DNA of 48,484 nucleotides from Halanaerobium sp046541575 (GCA_046541575.1 JBKHDA010000010.1:1-48484), one strand, 5' to 3'; numbered from the stretch's first letter, positions 1 through 7,954 are shown. Program-made: numbers and translations. The notes: generated by a model from the letters alone, not told the origin.

Positions 1-68
1 ATTTAGATTAAATATAAATTGGGAGAATTAAACTTTGACAATACGCAAATACTCTAAAGGGGGAAATT

Positions 69-2264
69 ATGAAAAAACCACGCTTGTCATTAAGAAATCT
101 ATTGCTTTTAACCATCAGTCTGAGCATGATAATTATTATTTCAATTTTAAGTTATTTTATTTATTCCAACATGTCAGCAGAGATTATTGAGCAGGAAGAA
201 GAAAAAGTTAATGCAATTGCTACTACAATGGAAACCAAACTGGATGACCTGCAGCAGGAGGGAGAAATTGCAGTAAGTTTAGTTGCTAAAAATGCTGCAG
301 TCCAGGAAGCTTTTGCTGATAGGGACAGGGATCTTTTGAGAGATATGTTTTTAGAATCCTATCAGGATATCAGTCAGGAAATGGCACAGTTTCAGTTTCA
401 CCTGCCTGATTCTACTTCTTTTTTAAGACTACATAATCCTGAAAAATATGGAGATGATCTTTCTTCATTCCGTAACACAGTCAATCAGGCAAATGAGAAT
501 AGAGAATTAGTTACTGGAATCGAAGAGGGGCGGGGTGGATATGGTCTCAGGGTTGTCTCTCCTGTAGAATATGAAGGGGAGCATTTAGGGACTGTAGAAT
601 TTGGCTCCAGTCTGGGAGAGGGATTTTTAGGAGAAATTAAAGAAAACTTTGCTGGTGATTATTATCTTTATTCACTGGCAGATACTGAAGATGTAAGCTG
701 GGACGAAGATGATAATGATTGGATAGCAAGTACAGCCGATAGTGATAATTACGAAGTTGATCAGCAGTTAATTTCTCGTCTGGAAAATGGAGAAACTATT
801 ATCGAATCACGCGGCAGCAGCAACATTTTACTGCTTCCTTTTGAGGATTACCGCGGAGAAATCAGCGGCTATTTTAAAGCGGCCTTTGACCGCAGTCAGA
901 TAGTGAGCAGATTAAATGCACTGGCCAGAAATGTTATGATTTTTGCTCTGCTGGGAATTGTAATAACTCTAATTATTACCTTCCTGGTGGCGAAAAGAAT
1001 TTTTGATCCTTTAGAAGAATTTGAGGGTATGTTTGCAGCCCTGGCACTTGGTAATTTGAATGTTTCCTATCCAATTAAAACAGTTAACTGTTCAGAAATT
1101 ATGGACTGTGGAGAAGAAAGCTGTCCTGATTTTGACAGAGATGGAGTAACCTGCTGGTTTGATGTGGGATCTTATGCCCCTGAGTTTGGGAAAGAAGTTC
1201 ACTGTCCTAAGATAAAAACTGGAGAATATGAAGACTGTACAGAATGTAAAGTTTATAAAGAAGTAAATAAAAATGAAATAGAAAAGCTGGGTGCCTGGTT
1301 CAATAAGTTTGCTGATGTTCTGAGGGGATTAATCAGGGATATGATTGATATGTCAACTAACCTCTCTGCCTCCAGCCAGGAATTAACCGCAACAGGAGAG
1401 GAATTATCAGCTTCTGCAGAAGAGATTGGTAATGCAATGCAGACAGTTGCCTCTGGTGCAGAAGAACAGTCAGCCCAGGTGGAAGAGACTTCAGCAACTA
1501 TCACAGAGCTTAGAGAACAGATAAACTCAGTTAATAAAAATTCAGATGTGATGACAGAAAGAGCAAAAAATGTAATGGAAAATATAGAGTCAGGTAATCA
1601 GGCTTTAAGTAGTTCCGAAAAAAGTATTTCTAAAGTTAGAGATAATACTGAGACCACTGCAGAGGCAATTGATTCTCTTGGTCAGTCCTCAGCTCAGATT
1701 GGAGAAATAGTGAGTTTAATCAACGGCATCTCTGAACAGACCAATCTTTTAGCCTTAAATGCAGCTATCGAGGCGGCTAGAGCAGGAGAAGCAGGCCGAG
1801 GTTTCTCAGTAGTAGCAGAAGAAATTAGAGAACTTGCAGAACAGTCCTCTAAAGCTACCGATGATATAGCTAAATTAATTAAATCAATTCAGCAGGATGT
1901 AGAAAAAGCAGTAGAAAATATGGATGAAAATGAAGAAGCAGTAGAAGAAAGTGTAGAAGCAATCAACTCAACAGCATCTTCCTTCAGCCAGATAACGGAT
2001 CAAGCTGAAGATCTAGAGGGTCTGATTATAAATATTAGAAAAGAAGTTGGAAGAATGAATGAAAATAGCATTCATGTCGAAGAATCAATCGATGAAATCT
2101 CTGAAGTCAGCCAAACAGCAGCTGCTAATGCAGAAGAAGTTGCTGCTTCCAGTGAAGAACAGGCAGCTTCAACTCAAACAGTTGTGGACGCTTCAGAAGA
2201 GCTGGTTGATATGGTAGAAAGGTTAAATAAAATTGTTTCCAGATTTGCACTTGATGATGAATAA
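69..2264 (+). CDS. Methyl-accepting chemotaxis protein with Cys-rich insert in HAMP
   Basis: Transmembrane chemoreceptor, 731 aa, start ATG 8 nt after an AAAGGGGG ribosome site. TM1 is about residues 11-32. The periplasmic part (about 35-285) has a dCache-type sensor with the FHLPD...SFLRLH...GDDL signature and a later GxxxVSPV / GTVEFG strand. TM2 is about 288-308. HAMP helix 1 (311-332) is followed by a Cys-rich segment (about 338-397: C341, C347, C352, C362-W, C379, C390, C393) that resembles the 'two-CW' module seen in other anaerobe receptors. HAMP helix 2 then follows at about 402-420. The coiled-coil signalling domain carries the canonical hairpin tip (EQTNLLALNAAIEAARAGE, about 556-574). 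By family it signals to CheA/CheW. The ligand is unknown, and a redox or metal role for the Cys module is inference only. A terminator follows at once, so it is probably monocistronic. Confidence 0.95.
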   Translation: MKKPRLSLRNLLLLTISLSMIIIISILSYFIYSNMSAEIIEQEEEKVNAIATTMETKLDDLQQEGEIAVSLVAKNAAVQEAFADRDRDLLRDMFLESYQDISQEMAQFQFHLPDSTSFLRLHNPEKYGDDLSSFRNTVNQANENRELVTGIEEGRGGYGLRVVSPVEYEGEHLGTVEFGSSLGEGFLGEIKENFAGDYYLYSLADTEDVSWDEDDNDWIASTADSDNYEVDQQLISRLENGETIIESRGSSNILLLPFEDYRGEISGYFKAAFDRSQIVSRLNALARNVMIFALLGIVITLIITFLVAKRIFDPLEEFEGMFAALALGNLNVSYPIKTVNCSEIMDCGEESCPDFDRDGVTCWFDVGSYAPEFGKEVHCPKIKTGEYEDCTECKVYKEVNKNEIEKLGAWFNKFADVLRGLIRDMIDMSTNLSASSQELTATGEELSASAEEIGNAMQTVASGAEEQSAQVEETSATITELREQINSVNKNSDVMTERAKNVMENIESGNQALSSSEKSISKVRDNTETTAEAIDSLGQSSAQIGEIVSLINGISEQTNLLALNAAIEAARAGEAGRGFSVVAEEIRELAEQSSKATDDIAKLIKSIQQDVEKAVENMDENEEAVEESVEAINSTASSFSQITDQAEDLEGLIINIRKEVGRMNENSIHVEESIDEISEVSQTAAANAEEVAASSEEQAASTQTVVDASEELVDMVERLNKIVSRFALDDE

Positions 2265-2287
2265 TAATTCTAAGCAAACAGATATAT

Positions 2288-2320
2288 ACTCGGTGCTATT
2301 TATCAGTGGTGCCGAGTTTT
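2288..2320 (+). terminator. Rho-independent terminator after the first chemoreceptor gene
   Basis: ACTCGGTGC pairs with GTGCCGAGT (two G-U wobbles), with a loop of about 10 nt, followed by TTTT. It lies 23 nt after the stop codon. Confidence 0.75.
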
Positions 2321-2631
2321 AATATTTGTTGTTTATTAAAAAAATTATGGTTAATAAAGGTTAAATGGATTCAATCTAGAATATATGTTAATAATAGTAA
2401 CAGTTAGTGTTATATAGTATTCAAATAAAATATAAAAAATTAAAATAATAGAAAAACTTTTACTCAAAAGTCTGTATCAAGGAATTTTCTCTGATTTACA
2501 GACCTGCCCCAGGTATAATTAGTCAGTATTTTTAACTGTTTTTTCTGTTTGAATATTATCGATCTTTAATACTTCTAGATGTCATATTAAAATAATATAG
2601 TATTTTATAATGGAAGAGGTGTAAAGATATA
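2321..2631. other. AT-rich intergenic region, 311 nt
   Basis: No coding frame was found. It contains a 7-bp inverted repeat (GTCTGTA at 2470-2476, TACAGAC at 2497-2503), then a small CCTG-CCC-CAGG hairpin, and a possible promoter for the downstream c-di-GMP gene. I looked for GEMM-type c-di-GMP riboswitch motifs and did not find them. Confidence 0.6.
2491..2519 (+). promoter_or_regulatory. Possible sigma-A promoter of the GGDEF/HD-GYP gene
   Basis: CTGATT (2491-2496), a 17-nt spacer, and a perfect TATAAT (2514-2519). This would give a leader of roughly 105 nt. The -35 box is poor, and it overlaps the right arm of the GTCTGTA/TACAGAC inverted repeat, which could therefore act as an operator. 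Confidence 0.4.
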
Positions 2632-4803
2632 GTGAAAAATATAGCTGAAAAATTTTGTGCTGATTTTGAAGAACATAAATTTATTTTTGATAACCTGAAT
2701 GATGTTGTCTGGGCTATGTCATGGCCAGATTTGAAAGTTCAGTTCATTAGTAAAGCTATTGAAGATAGTGTAGGTTATTCAGTAGAAGATTTTAAAAAAG
2801 ATCCTCTATTATTACAGAAGATAACTCACCCTGAGGATAAAAAAATTACCGAGAAAGCTCTTGAAAATTTAAAAGAAAATGGATTTACAGAAAGAGAATT
2901 TCGTATTATTACTAAGAATGGAAATATCAAATGGATTCATGATAAGGGAAAAATGGTTTATGATAAATATAATAATCCGATACGGGTAGAAGGATTAATG
3001 AGAGATATAACTGAAAGAAAAAAAGCTGAAGAAAAAATAGAATATAATGAAAATAGATATCAAACTATATTTAATTCAGCTCCGATTGGATTTATGCTCG
3101 AAGATGAAAAAGGAAAAATTATTGATTTAAATGAAATTATGTGCGAGATTTTTGGTTATACTAAAAAGGAACTTGTGGGAAGCAGTGTTTTAGATAAACT
3201 TGTACTTCCAGAATACCATGAGTTAGCAAGAGAAAATATTAAAAGGTTAATTCAGGGTGAAGATCTAGAATTTGATATTAAAACTCCAACTAAAACTGGT
3301 AAAATTAAATATTATCATTTGAAGGAAACTAATATTATTTTGCCTGATGGAAGTAAAGGTATAATTTCTATGAATCTGGATATTACTGAAAGAAAAAGAT
3401 TAGAAAATAATCTTAAAGAAAAAAATATTCTATTAAAAAGTATTTTAGAAAGTATTCAGGATGGAATTGCTGTTTTGAATCCTGATTTAACTATCCGCTA
3501 TGCCAATCCCACTATGGATAAATGGTTTGAAAACAAAACACTTAAAGGAGATAAATGTTTTCACGCATTTCTTGATAAGGAGGATGGTTGTGATTACTGT
3601 CCGGTTCAAAAATGTTTAAAAACGGGTGAAATGGAAAGCAGAATTAAAAAACTGCCAGATCACTTTGAAATAGATTTTATTGAAATATTTAGTTATCCAA
3701 TTTATGATGATCAACAGGAAGAAATTACAGGGATTGTTGAATTTGTTAGAGATATATCCGAACGAATTGAAAAAGAAAAAGAAATTAAATATTTAGCATA
3801 TAGAGATTCTTTAACTGATTTATACAACAGAAAATTTTTTGAAGCAGAAATGGATAGATTAGATACTGAAAGGCAGCTGCCCATTAGCATTATTATGGGA
3901 GACTTAAATGGTCTGAAAATTATAAATGATAGTTATGGCCAAAAAATGGGAGATCAATTATTAATTAAAACAGCTGAAATGTTAAAAGAAGTAGTCAGAG
4001 ATGAAGATGTTCTAGCTCGTTATGGTGGGGATGAATTTACTATTTTACTTCCCCAGACTACTAAAAAAACTGCTGAAAAAATTGTTAAAAGGATCAAAAA
4101 TAAAAGCAGAGAACAAAATATTGGTGAGATTTCTCTGTCAATTTCGCTTGGAACAGCAACTAAGGTAGAAAAAGATAAAAAAATAACAGAAATTATAAAA
4201 ATAGCAGAAGATAATCTGTATCAAAATAAACTATCTGAAAGTAGGAGCAGTAAAAGTAATATTGTCCAGGGCTTATTAAACACCTTAAATGCAAAAAGCA
4301 GTGAGACCAAAGAACATGCTGTAAGAATGACTAAATTAGCCTTTGATTTTGGAGAAAAATTAGAACTTTCCACTTCTGAATTAAATAGGTTATCTTTATT
4401 AGCTACCCTGCATGATATTGGAAAAACTACAATTCCAGAAGAATTATTAAAAAAACCAGCCAAACTGGATGATAAAGAGTGGGAACTGATAAAAAAACAC
4501 CCAGAAAGAGGGGCTAAAATAGCTTCAGCCTCCGAAGAATTTGCTTTAGTAGCAGATTCAATATTGTCTCATCATGAAAAATGGGATGGCAGCGGTTATC
4601 CTAAAGGCCTAAAGGGTCAAGATATCCCATATCTGGCTAGGATAATTACTATTATAGACTCGTATGATGTAATGACCAATGATAGACCCTACAGTAAAGC
4701 AATGCCTAAAGAAAAAGCTCTGGCAGAAATTAAAGAATGTGCGGGTAGTCAATTTGATCCAGAACTAGCTGAAGTGTTTATTGAAATGCTTGGTAAAGAA
4801 TAA
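2632..4803 (+). CDS. PAS-PAS-PAS-GGDEF-HD-GYP cyclic-di-GMP turnover protein
   Basis: Cytoplasmic signalling protein of 723 aa with no membrane segment. GTG start after GGAAGAGGTG. Three PAS domains are at about 15-130, 142-255 and 266-378; each ends in the typical DITERK / DISER signature. PAS3 carries a Cys cluster (C309, C320, C323, C328), which may bind a metal or sense redox state. The GGDEF domain (about 388-535) has an intact active motif GGDEF at 465-469 and an intact inhibitory I-site RxxD (R456-D459), five residues upstream. The HD-GYP domain (about 548-723) has H594-D595 and the GYP signature at 655-657. By family the two catalytic domains make and hydrolyse c-di-GMP. Which activity dominates cannot be read from sequence, though both centres look complete. 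It stands alone between AT-rich spacers. Confidence 0.93.
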   Translation: MKNIAEKFCADFEEHKFIFDNLNDVVWAMSWPDLKVQFISKAIEDSVGYSVEDFKKDPLLLQKITHPEDKKITEKALENLKENGFTEREFRIITKNGNIKWIHDKGKMVYDKYNNPIRVEGLMRDITERKKAEEKIEYNENRYQTIFNSAPIGFMLEDEKGKIIDLNEIMCEIFGYTKKELVGSSVLDKLVLPEYHELARENIKRLIQGEDLEFDIKTPTKTGKIKYYHLKETNIILPDGSKGIISMNLDITERKRLENNLKEKNILLKSILESIQDGIAVLNPDLTIRYANPTMDKWFENKTLKGDKCFHAFLDKEDGCDYCPVQKCLKTGEMESRIKKLPDHFEIDFIEIFSYPIYDDQQEEITGIVEFVRDISERIEKEKEIKYLAYRDSLTDLYNRKFFEAEMDRLDTERQLPISIIMGDLNGLKIINDSYGQKMGDQLLIKTAEMLKEVVRDEDVLARYGGDEFTILLPQTTKKTAEKIVKRIKNKSREQNIGEISLSISLGTATKVEKDKKITEIIKIAEDNLYQNKLSESRSSKSNIVQGLLNTLNAKSSETKEHAVRMTKLAFDFGEKLELSTSELNRLSLLATLHDIGKTTIPEELLKKPAKLDDKEWELIKKHPERGAKIASASEEFALVADSILSHHEKWDGSGYPKGLKGQDIPYLARIITIIDSYDVMTNDRPYSKAMPKEKALAEIKECAGSQFDPELAEVFIEMLGKE

Positions 4804-4940
4804 TAGTTAATAAATAACAGTTTAAGCAGGACATCACATTACAACAGACTGTCAACTTAAGGGAATTACAAGGGAGACATGTTATAATTGGAAAGATAGA
4901 GATAAAGAATTAAGAAAAAAATAGAAGAGGAAAAAATTAA

Positions 4941-5174
4941 AAAGATGGTTTAGAAGAACGGGATGAATTATATCTTAAATTTTGGGATGAATTGCAAAAA
5001 GCTGATGCAGAAGGAGAGATAAATCTTGTTGAAGCTTTTAAAAAAGCAGGAGATGCTAAATGGTTATTAAAAAACAGATATTCTGAACATTGGAGTGACA
5101 AGAAAGAGCTTGATTTTAATGCAAATATTAAAGGAACAATTATTATTAAAGAACGGTTAAGCAAAGAAGAATAG
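4941..5174 (+). pseudogene. Terminase small-subunit-like C-terminal fragment
   Basis: An open frame begins just after an in-frame TAA (4938-4940) and ends at TAG 5172-5174, about 77 codons. The visible protein includes LYLKFWDELQKADAEGE, then a WLLKNRYSEHW segment and KKELDF. From memory this resembles the C-terminal half of phage terminase small subunits and related HTH proteins (a 'FWxxLxKAEAEG...WLLxRRYPExW' pattern). No N-terminal HTH is in frame and no convincing start or ribosome site is present; TTG 4992 is the only alternative start. I read it as a 5'-truncated relic. The family assignment is by pattern recognition only and could be wrong. Confidence 0.45.
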
Positions 5175-5205
5175 AGGTTTTAATTATGATCACATTACAA
5201 ATATA

Positions 5206-5400
5206 GTGAAAGAGTGGAGAAATAATCCAGCTAATCAACCAGAGTTAGAAAACTGGTATCAGAATATATATCAGAGAATTATTGATGAAGAATATGAATT
5301 ATAAAAAAACAATCCTGATGATATGACTACTCTGAAATCGGGGTTTGGACGAGTTGACGGGCAGAAGGGCGATTCTGCTATAGTATTAGATCTACTATAG
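5206..5400 (+). pseudogene. Eroded reading frame of unknown origin, with internal stop
   Basis: From GTG 5206 a 32-codon frame (starting VKEWRNNPANQPELENWY) stops at TAA 5302-5304. The same frame then stays open for another 31 codons, including an ATG at 5323 (MTTLKSGFGRVDGQKG), to TAG 5398-5400. The second part is noticeably more GC-rich than its surroundings. The shared frame on both sides of the stop suggests one gene broken by a nonsense change, plausibly cargo of the same element as the terminase-like fragment upstream. I do not recognise the family. Confidence 0.3.
5378..5400. repeat. Perfect 8-bp inverted repeat, 7-nt loop
   Basis: CTATAGTA (5378-5385), loop TTAGATC, then TACTATAG (5393-5400). 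It ends exactly at the stop codon of the eroded frame. There is no T-tract, so it is a poor terminator. It could be an element end or a binding site. Confidence 0.5.
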
Positions 5401-5660
5401 TCTTAAAATATATAGATAATATAGTGATAGCCAGTTTTTTAACTACAATTAAAGCAATTAAATAATTTCTTAAAACCAAAACCCTAGTTATATAATCAAT
5501 AAGTTATGAATTTAAAGTTTGTATTTGGAGATAATTAAAGAACCCGAATATCCTCAAAGTTAAAATATAAATCACACAAACCTTTCTTTTTTGTTTCCCC
5601 TGTCTAACCAGCAGGGGGGTTTATAATCTAAAGAGGGTTATTATTATTTTAAAGAGGGAA

Positions 5661-6156
5661 AACGTGTTTTTTGCAAGTTAAAATTCCCGGTTTTTGCAAA
5701 GTTTTTTAGAAGCCACCCAATAGGGAAAAATCAAAGTGAATTTTGGACTCCTTTCATCAGTGAATTTTTGATTCTATGACTGTCACCGGGAAAGACAAGT
5801 AGGCGACTGTGATGCACTAATCTATTAATTAAAGCAGCTGTCATCTGCTCATTATAAAAAATATTAGCCTATTTATAAAATTCAAGATTAGTAGTGATTA
5901 TCAGGCTCTTTTTCTCATAACAGTCTGAGATTATCTGAAATAAGAGCTGGGATCCCTCTCTATCGAGAGGGATATAGCCCCATTCATCACAGATTATTAA
6001 GTCTGCTTTTTCTATCTTTTTAAATATTTTATCCAGTTTGCCTTCTTCTTTAGCGTTGCTCAGTTGATTAACCAGGGTTGCTGTTCTAAAGAATAGTACT
6101 AATTTTTTCTGGCGGCAGGCTTCCAGGCCAATCGCCGTAGCAAGATGACTCTTTTC
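5661..6156 (-). mobile_element. Truncated IS21-family element relic
   Basis: The segment combines an istB relic on the minus strand with two direct near-copies of a short motif on its downstream side (TTTTTTGCAAGTT near 5667-5679 and GTTTTTGCAAAGTT near 5690-5703). Repeated short motifs inside the ends are typical of IS21 termini. The upstream gene istA, expected to the right on this strand, is absent, so only one end of the element survives. The exact boundary is not determinable here. Confidence 0.55.
5731..6156 (-). pseudogene. istB: istB-like transposition ATPase, 5'-truncated with internal stop
   Basis: Translation of the minus strand gives an IstB C-terminal two thirds: KSHLATAIGLEACRQ, a Walker B region IICDEWGYIPLDREG, then SLIITTNLEF, and EQMTAALINRLVHHS near the end. 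The frame runs 142 codons from GAA at 6156 to TGA at 5733-5731. Two lesions show that it is dead: the Walker A segment normally just before the KTHLA-like motif is missing (unrelated sequence starts at about 6157), and a TAG at 5871-5869 replaces what is usually a Trp codon after TTNLEF. Family knowledge: IstB is the AAA+ helper of IS21 transposase. Confidence 0.8.
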
Positions 6157-6357
6157 ATTATCTTGTTCTTTAAATTTTATTTTGCTACTTGCAGTTTGAA
6201 GATAAAAAAATTATTTGAATTGAATTATCAAAAAGGTTTTTCTTTTATTGTATAAAATATATTATATTAGGTAGGGAACTAATATTTTTACATTAAAAAA
6301 ACAAGTAATCTGTATGCCAAGAATCAGCCTTAATCTCACATATATCCTTGATATGAC

Positions 6358-6434
6358 GGGGCTCAGCTGGATAGATTAGCTCGGCTAAATTCCTAATCTG
6401 TAGGCCGGCGGTTCAAATCCGCCTAACCCCACCA
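6358..6434 (+). pseudogene. Degenerate tRNA-Arg(CCU)-like sequence, possible att scar
   Basis: This is a 77-nt stretch ending in encoded CCA. The 3' half is textbook tRNA: anticodon loop TTCCTAA (CCU), variable region AGGCC, T-arm GGCGG-TTCAAAT-CCGCC, acceptor strand TAACCCC, discriminator A. The 5' half is scrambled. Only the first four acceptor pairs (GGGG/CCCC) form cleanly, positions 5 and 7 mismatch, the D-loop GG is displaced, and the 5' anticodon stem CTAAA fits TCTGT badly, whereas ACAGA would be perfect. It looks like a tRNA 3' half left at an integration boundary, next to phage/IS debris on its 5' side. A functional but unusual tRNA cannot be excluded from sequence alone. Confidence 0.55.
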
Positions 6435-6437
6435 TTT

Positions 6438-6956
6438 TTAACTATCCGCTAGAAATTCTTTTCTGGCAAGCTCTTTACCAATCTCACAGATAAATACTTT
6501 TTCTATTAGCTCTTCAATTTCCTCATTATTTTTGTCTGCTAAATTATAATTTTCAGGTAGATTAACCAGCCAGTCAGCATCATAAAGCAGTTTGAAATTA
6601 TTGCTGCTTACTTTTCCTGGAGTATGATGATGAGCAATTATTTCAGCTATTTCGTCCATCATCTCAAAGTCAATATTTAAAGACTCCATTATTTCTCTTG
6701 CCACAGGAGGACCTTCAAGTTCCTGATAATGACCGGCAGTGCTGTTATATTTAAGCTCTGCATTTTTGATTCCTATATCATGGAGTACTGCAGAATAGAT
6801 AATTACCTGCTCATTTAAATTTTTTTCAGGATATTCTTTTTTAAAAATTGTTATTAATTTTTCGGCATATTCTGTTACCTTCAGTGCATGATCAATTCTT
6901 TTTTTATCTTCAGCAAAATAATTTTCCAGTTCCTCAATCAGCTTATTTTTAAGCAT
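6438..6956 (-). CDS. HD-domain phosphohydrolase
   Basis: Small soluble HD-superfamily protein, 172 aa, ATG start after GGGAGGT. Metal-ligand pattern: H23 (DHALKV), H59-D60 (VLHDIG), the H109-H110-H111 cluster, and D126 (DADW). By family such proteins hydrolyse phosphate esters or nucleotides using divalent metal; the substrate is unknown. It starts 2 nt after the stop of the SDR gene, so the two form an operon on the minus strand. Its stop codon lies 4 nt from the CCA end of the tRNA-like sequence, on the opposite strand, so the two are convergent. Confidence 0.85.
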   Translation of the reverse strand: MLKNKLIEELENYFAEDKKRIDHALKVTEYAEKLITIFKKEYPEKNLNEQVIIYSAVLHDIGIKNAELKYNSTAGHYQELEGPPVAREIMESLNIDFEMMDEIAEIIAHHHTPGKVSSNNFKLLYDADWLVNLPENYNLADKNNEEIEELIEKVFICEIGKELARKEFLADS

Positions 6957-6958
6957 CT

Positions 6959-7954
6959 TTACCTCCCATTTTCAGCAATGATTTTATCCATTAATTTATT
7001 CCATTCCTGATCAATTTTCTGTTTTTCAGGGTGGGCATCAAACCATTCAATTGATTTTTTAACCCCCTGAGCAAAAGGTACTTCTGCTTTGAATTCAGGA
7101 ACAAAGCGTTTTATTTTAGAATTATCAAAAACCACACTCACTGCTTTATCTCCTAGTAAAGAGCCCCTAAAACTTTCATCATATTCAGCAATTTTTTCAG
7201 AAGCAACATGAACAAACTCTATTTCCTTGATACCGGCTGCTCTGGCAATTGACTTAAATATCTGATTCCAATTTAGAGTTTCATCAGAAGTGATATGGAA
7301 TGCGTGTCCCAGAGCCTGTCTGTTTGAAAGCAGCCCGACAAAAGCTCTGGCAAAATCACTGTTATGAGTCATTGTCCAGAGAGAGCTGCCATCTCCATGT
7401 ACCAGAATTTTTTTGCCACTGCGCATTCTATCAACTAAAGACCATGGTGCTTGATGACTGTTTAAAGCTGCAGGTATTGAGGTTTTGCCATAAGTATGTG
7501 ACGGTCTGACAATAGTGATTGGGAAATCATTTTTTCTGTATTCAGCCATCAAAATATTTTCACATGCGATTTTGTTTTGAGAGTATTCCCAGTAGGGATT
7601 GGCCAGTGGAGTGGATTCGTCGATTAAATAACTTGTCTGAGGCTTTTGATAGGCTGAAGCTGAGCTGATAAAAATGTACTGCTCAGTTTTTCCTCTAAAA
7701 ATTTCAATATCCTTTTTGATATGTTCCGGTGTAAAAGCAACCCAATCAACTACTACATCAAAATTATAATCTTTTAACTTTTCCTCCGTTTCTTTTTGAT
7801 TACGAATATTTCCTTCAATTATTTTTGCCTCTGCCGGTGCAAGATGATTATTATTACCTCGATTAAATAAATAAAGATCTATCCCTTTTTTAACTGCCAG
7901 TTCGGAAACTGCCTGACTGATAGTACCTGTACCACCTATAAATAATACTTTCAT
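6959..7954 (-). CDS. NAD-dependent epimerase/dehydratase family protein (extended SDR)
   Basis: Rossmann-fold protein of 331 aa. N-terminal dinucleotide motif GGTGTIS (residues 7-13 from the chosen start; the last Gly of GxxGxxG is Ser), then an acidic and glycine-rich first half. Catalytic Y124-x3-K128 (YSQNK) follows an SSASAY strand, and HTYGKTS follows the active site. By family it acts on a nucleotide-sugar or similar substrate; the substrate is not identifiable. I chose the ATG at 7954, because the in-frame GTG at 7966 is part of the AGGAGTG ribosome site. First gene of a two-gene operon with the HD hydrolase. Confidence 0.85.
   Translation of the reverse strand: MKVLFIGGTGTISQAVSELAVKKGIDLYLFNRGNNNHLAPAEAKIIEGNIRNQKETEEKLKDYNFDVVVDWVAFTPEHIKKDIEIFRGKTEQYIFISSASAYQKPQTSYLIDESTPLANPYWEYSQNKIACENILMAEYRKNDFPITIVRPSHTYGKTSIPAALNSHQAPWSLVDRMRSGKKILVHGDGSSLWTMTHNSDFARAFVGLLSNRQALGHAFHITSDETLNWNQIFKSIARAAGIKEIEFVHVASEKIAEYDESFRGSLLGDKAVSVVFDNSKIKRFVPEFKAEVPFAQGVKKSIEWFDAHPEKQKIDQEWNKLMDKIIAENGR

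Larger units (their letters stand above)
4804..6357. other. Decayed mobile-element/prophage scar, 1.5 kb with no intact gene
   Basis: No full-length gene spans this stretch. It holds a fragment resembling a phage terminase small subunit (4941-5174), a broken frame (5206-5400) ending in a hairpin, an AT-rich stretch, a CCCCTG/CAGGGG hairpin near 5600-5620, two TTTTTGCAA-type repeats at 5665-5703, a truncated istB relic on the minus strand (5731-6156), and an AT-rich lead-in to a tRNA-like sequence at 6358. The succession suggests an old integration that has eroded. Each piece is listed separately. Confidence 0.6.

Noticed and set aside
35..55. TTGACA at 35-40 as a promoter
   Set aside because: No -10 box at 16-18 nt; the nearest candidate is only 9 nt away.
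1..68. GEMM-type c-di-GMP riboswitch before the first receptor (ACGCAAA-like string near 44-49)
   Set aside because: Only a short match is present, and the rest of the conserved core and stems are missing. The upstream part is also cut off by the window.
4992..5174. An intact 60-codon gene from TTG 4992
   Set aside because: The open frame extends upstream of the TTG with family-like residues, and no ribosome site precedes it, so a truncated relic is more likely.
5590..5630. CCCCTG/CAGGGG hairpin as a terminator
   Set aside because: Followed by GGTTTATAAT with no T-run on either strand, and no gene ends nearby.
7300..7509. A 69-codon plus-strand frame
   Set aside because: It lies fully inside the SDR gene on the other strand and shows no family pattern.
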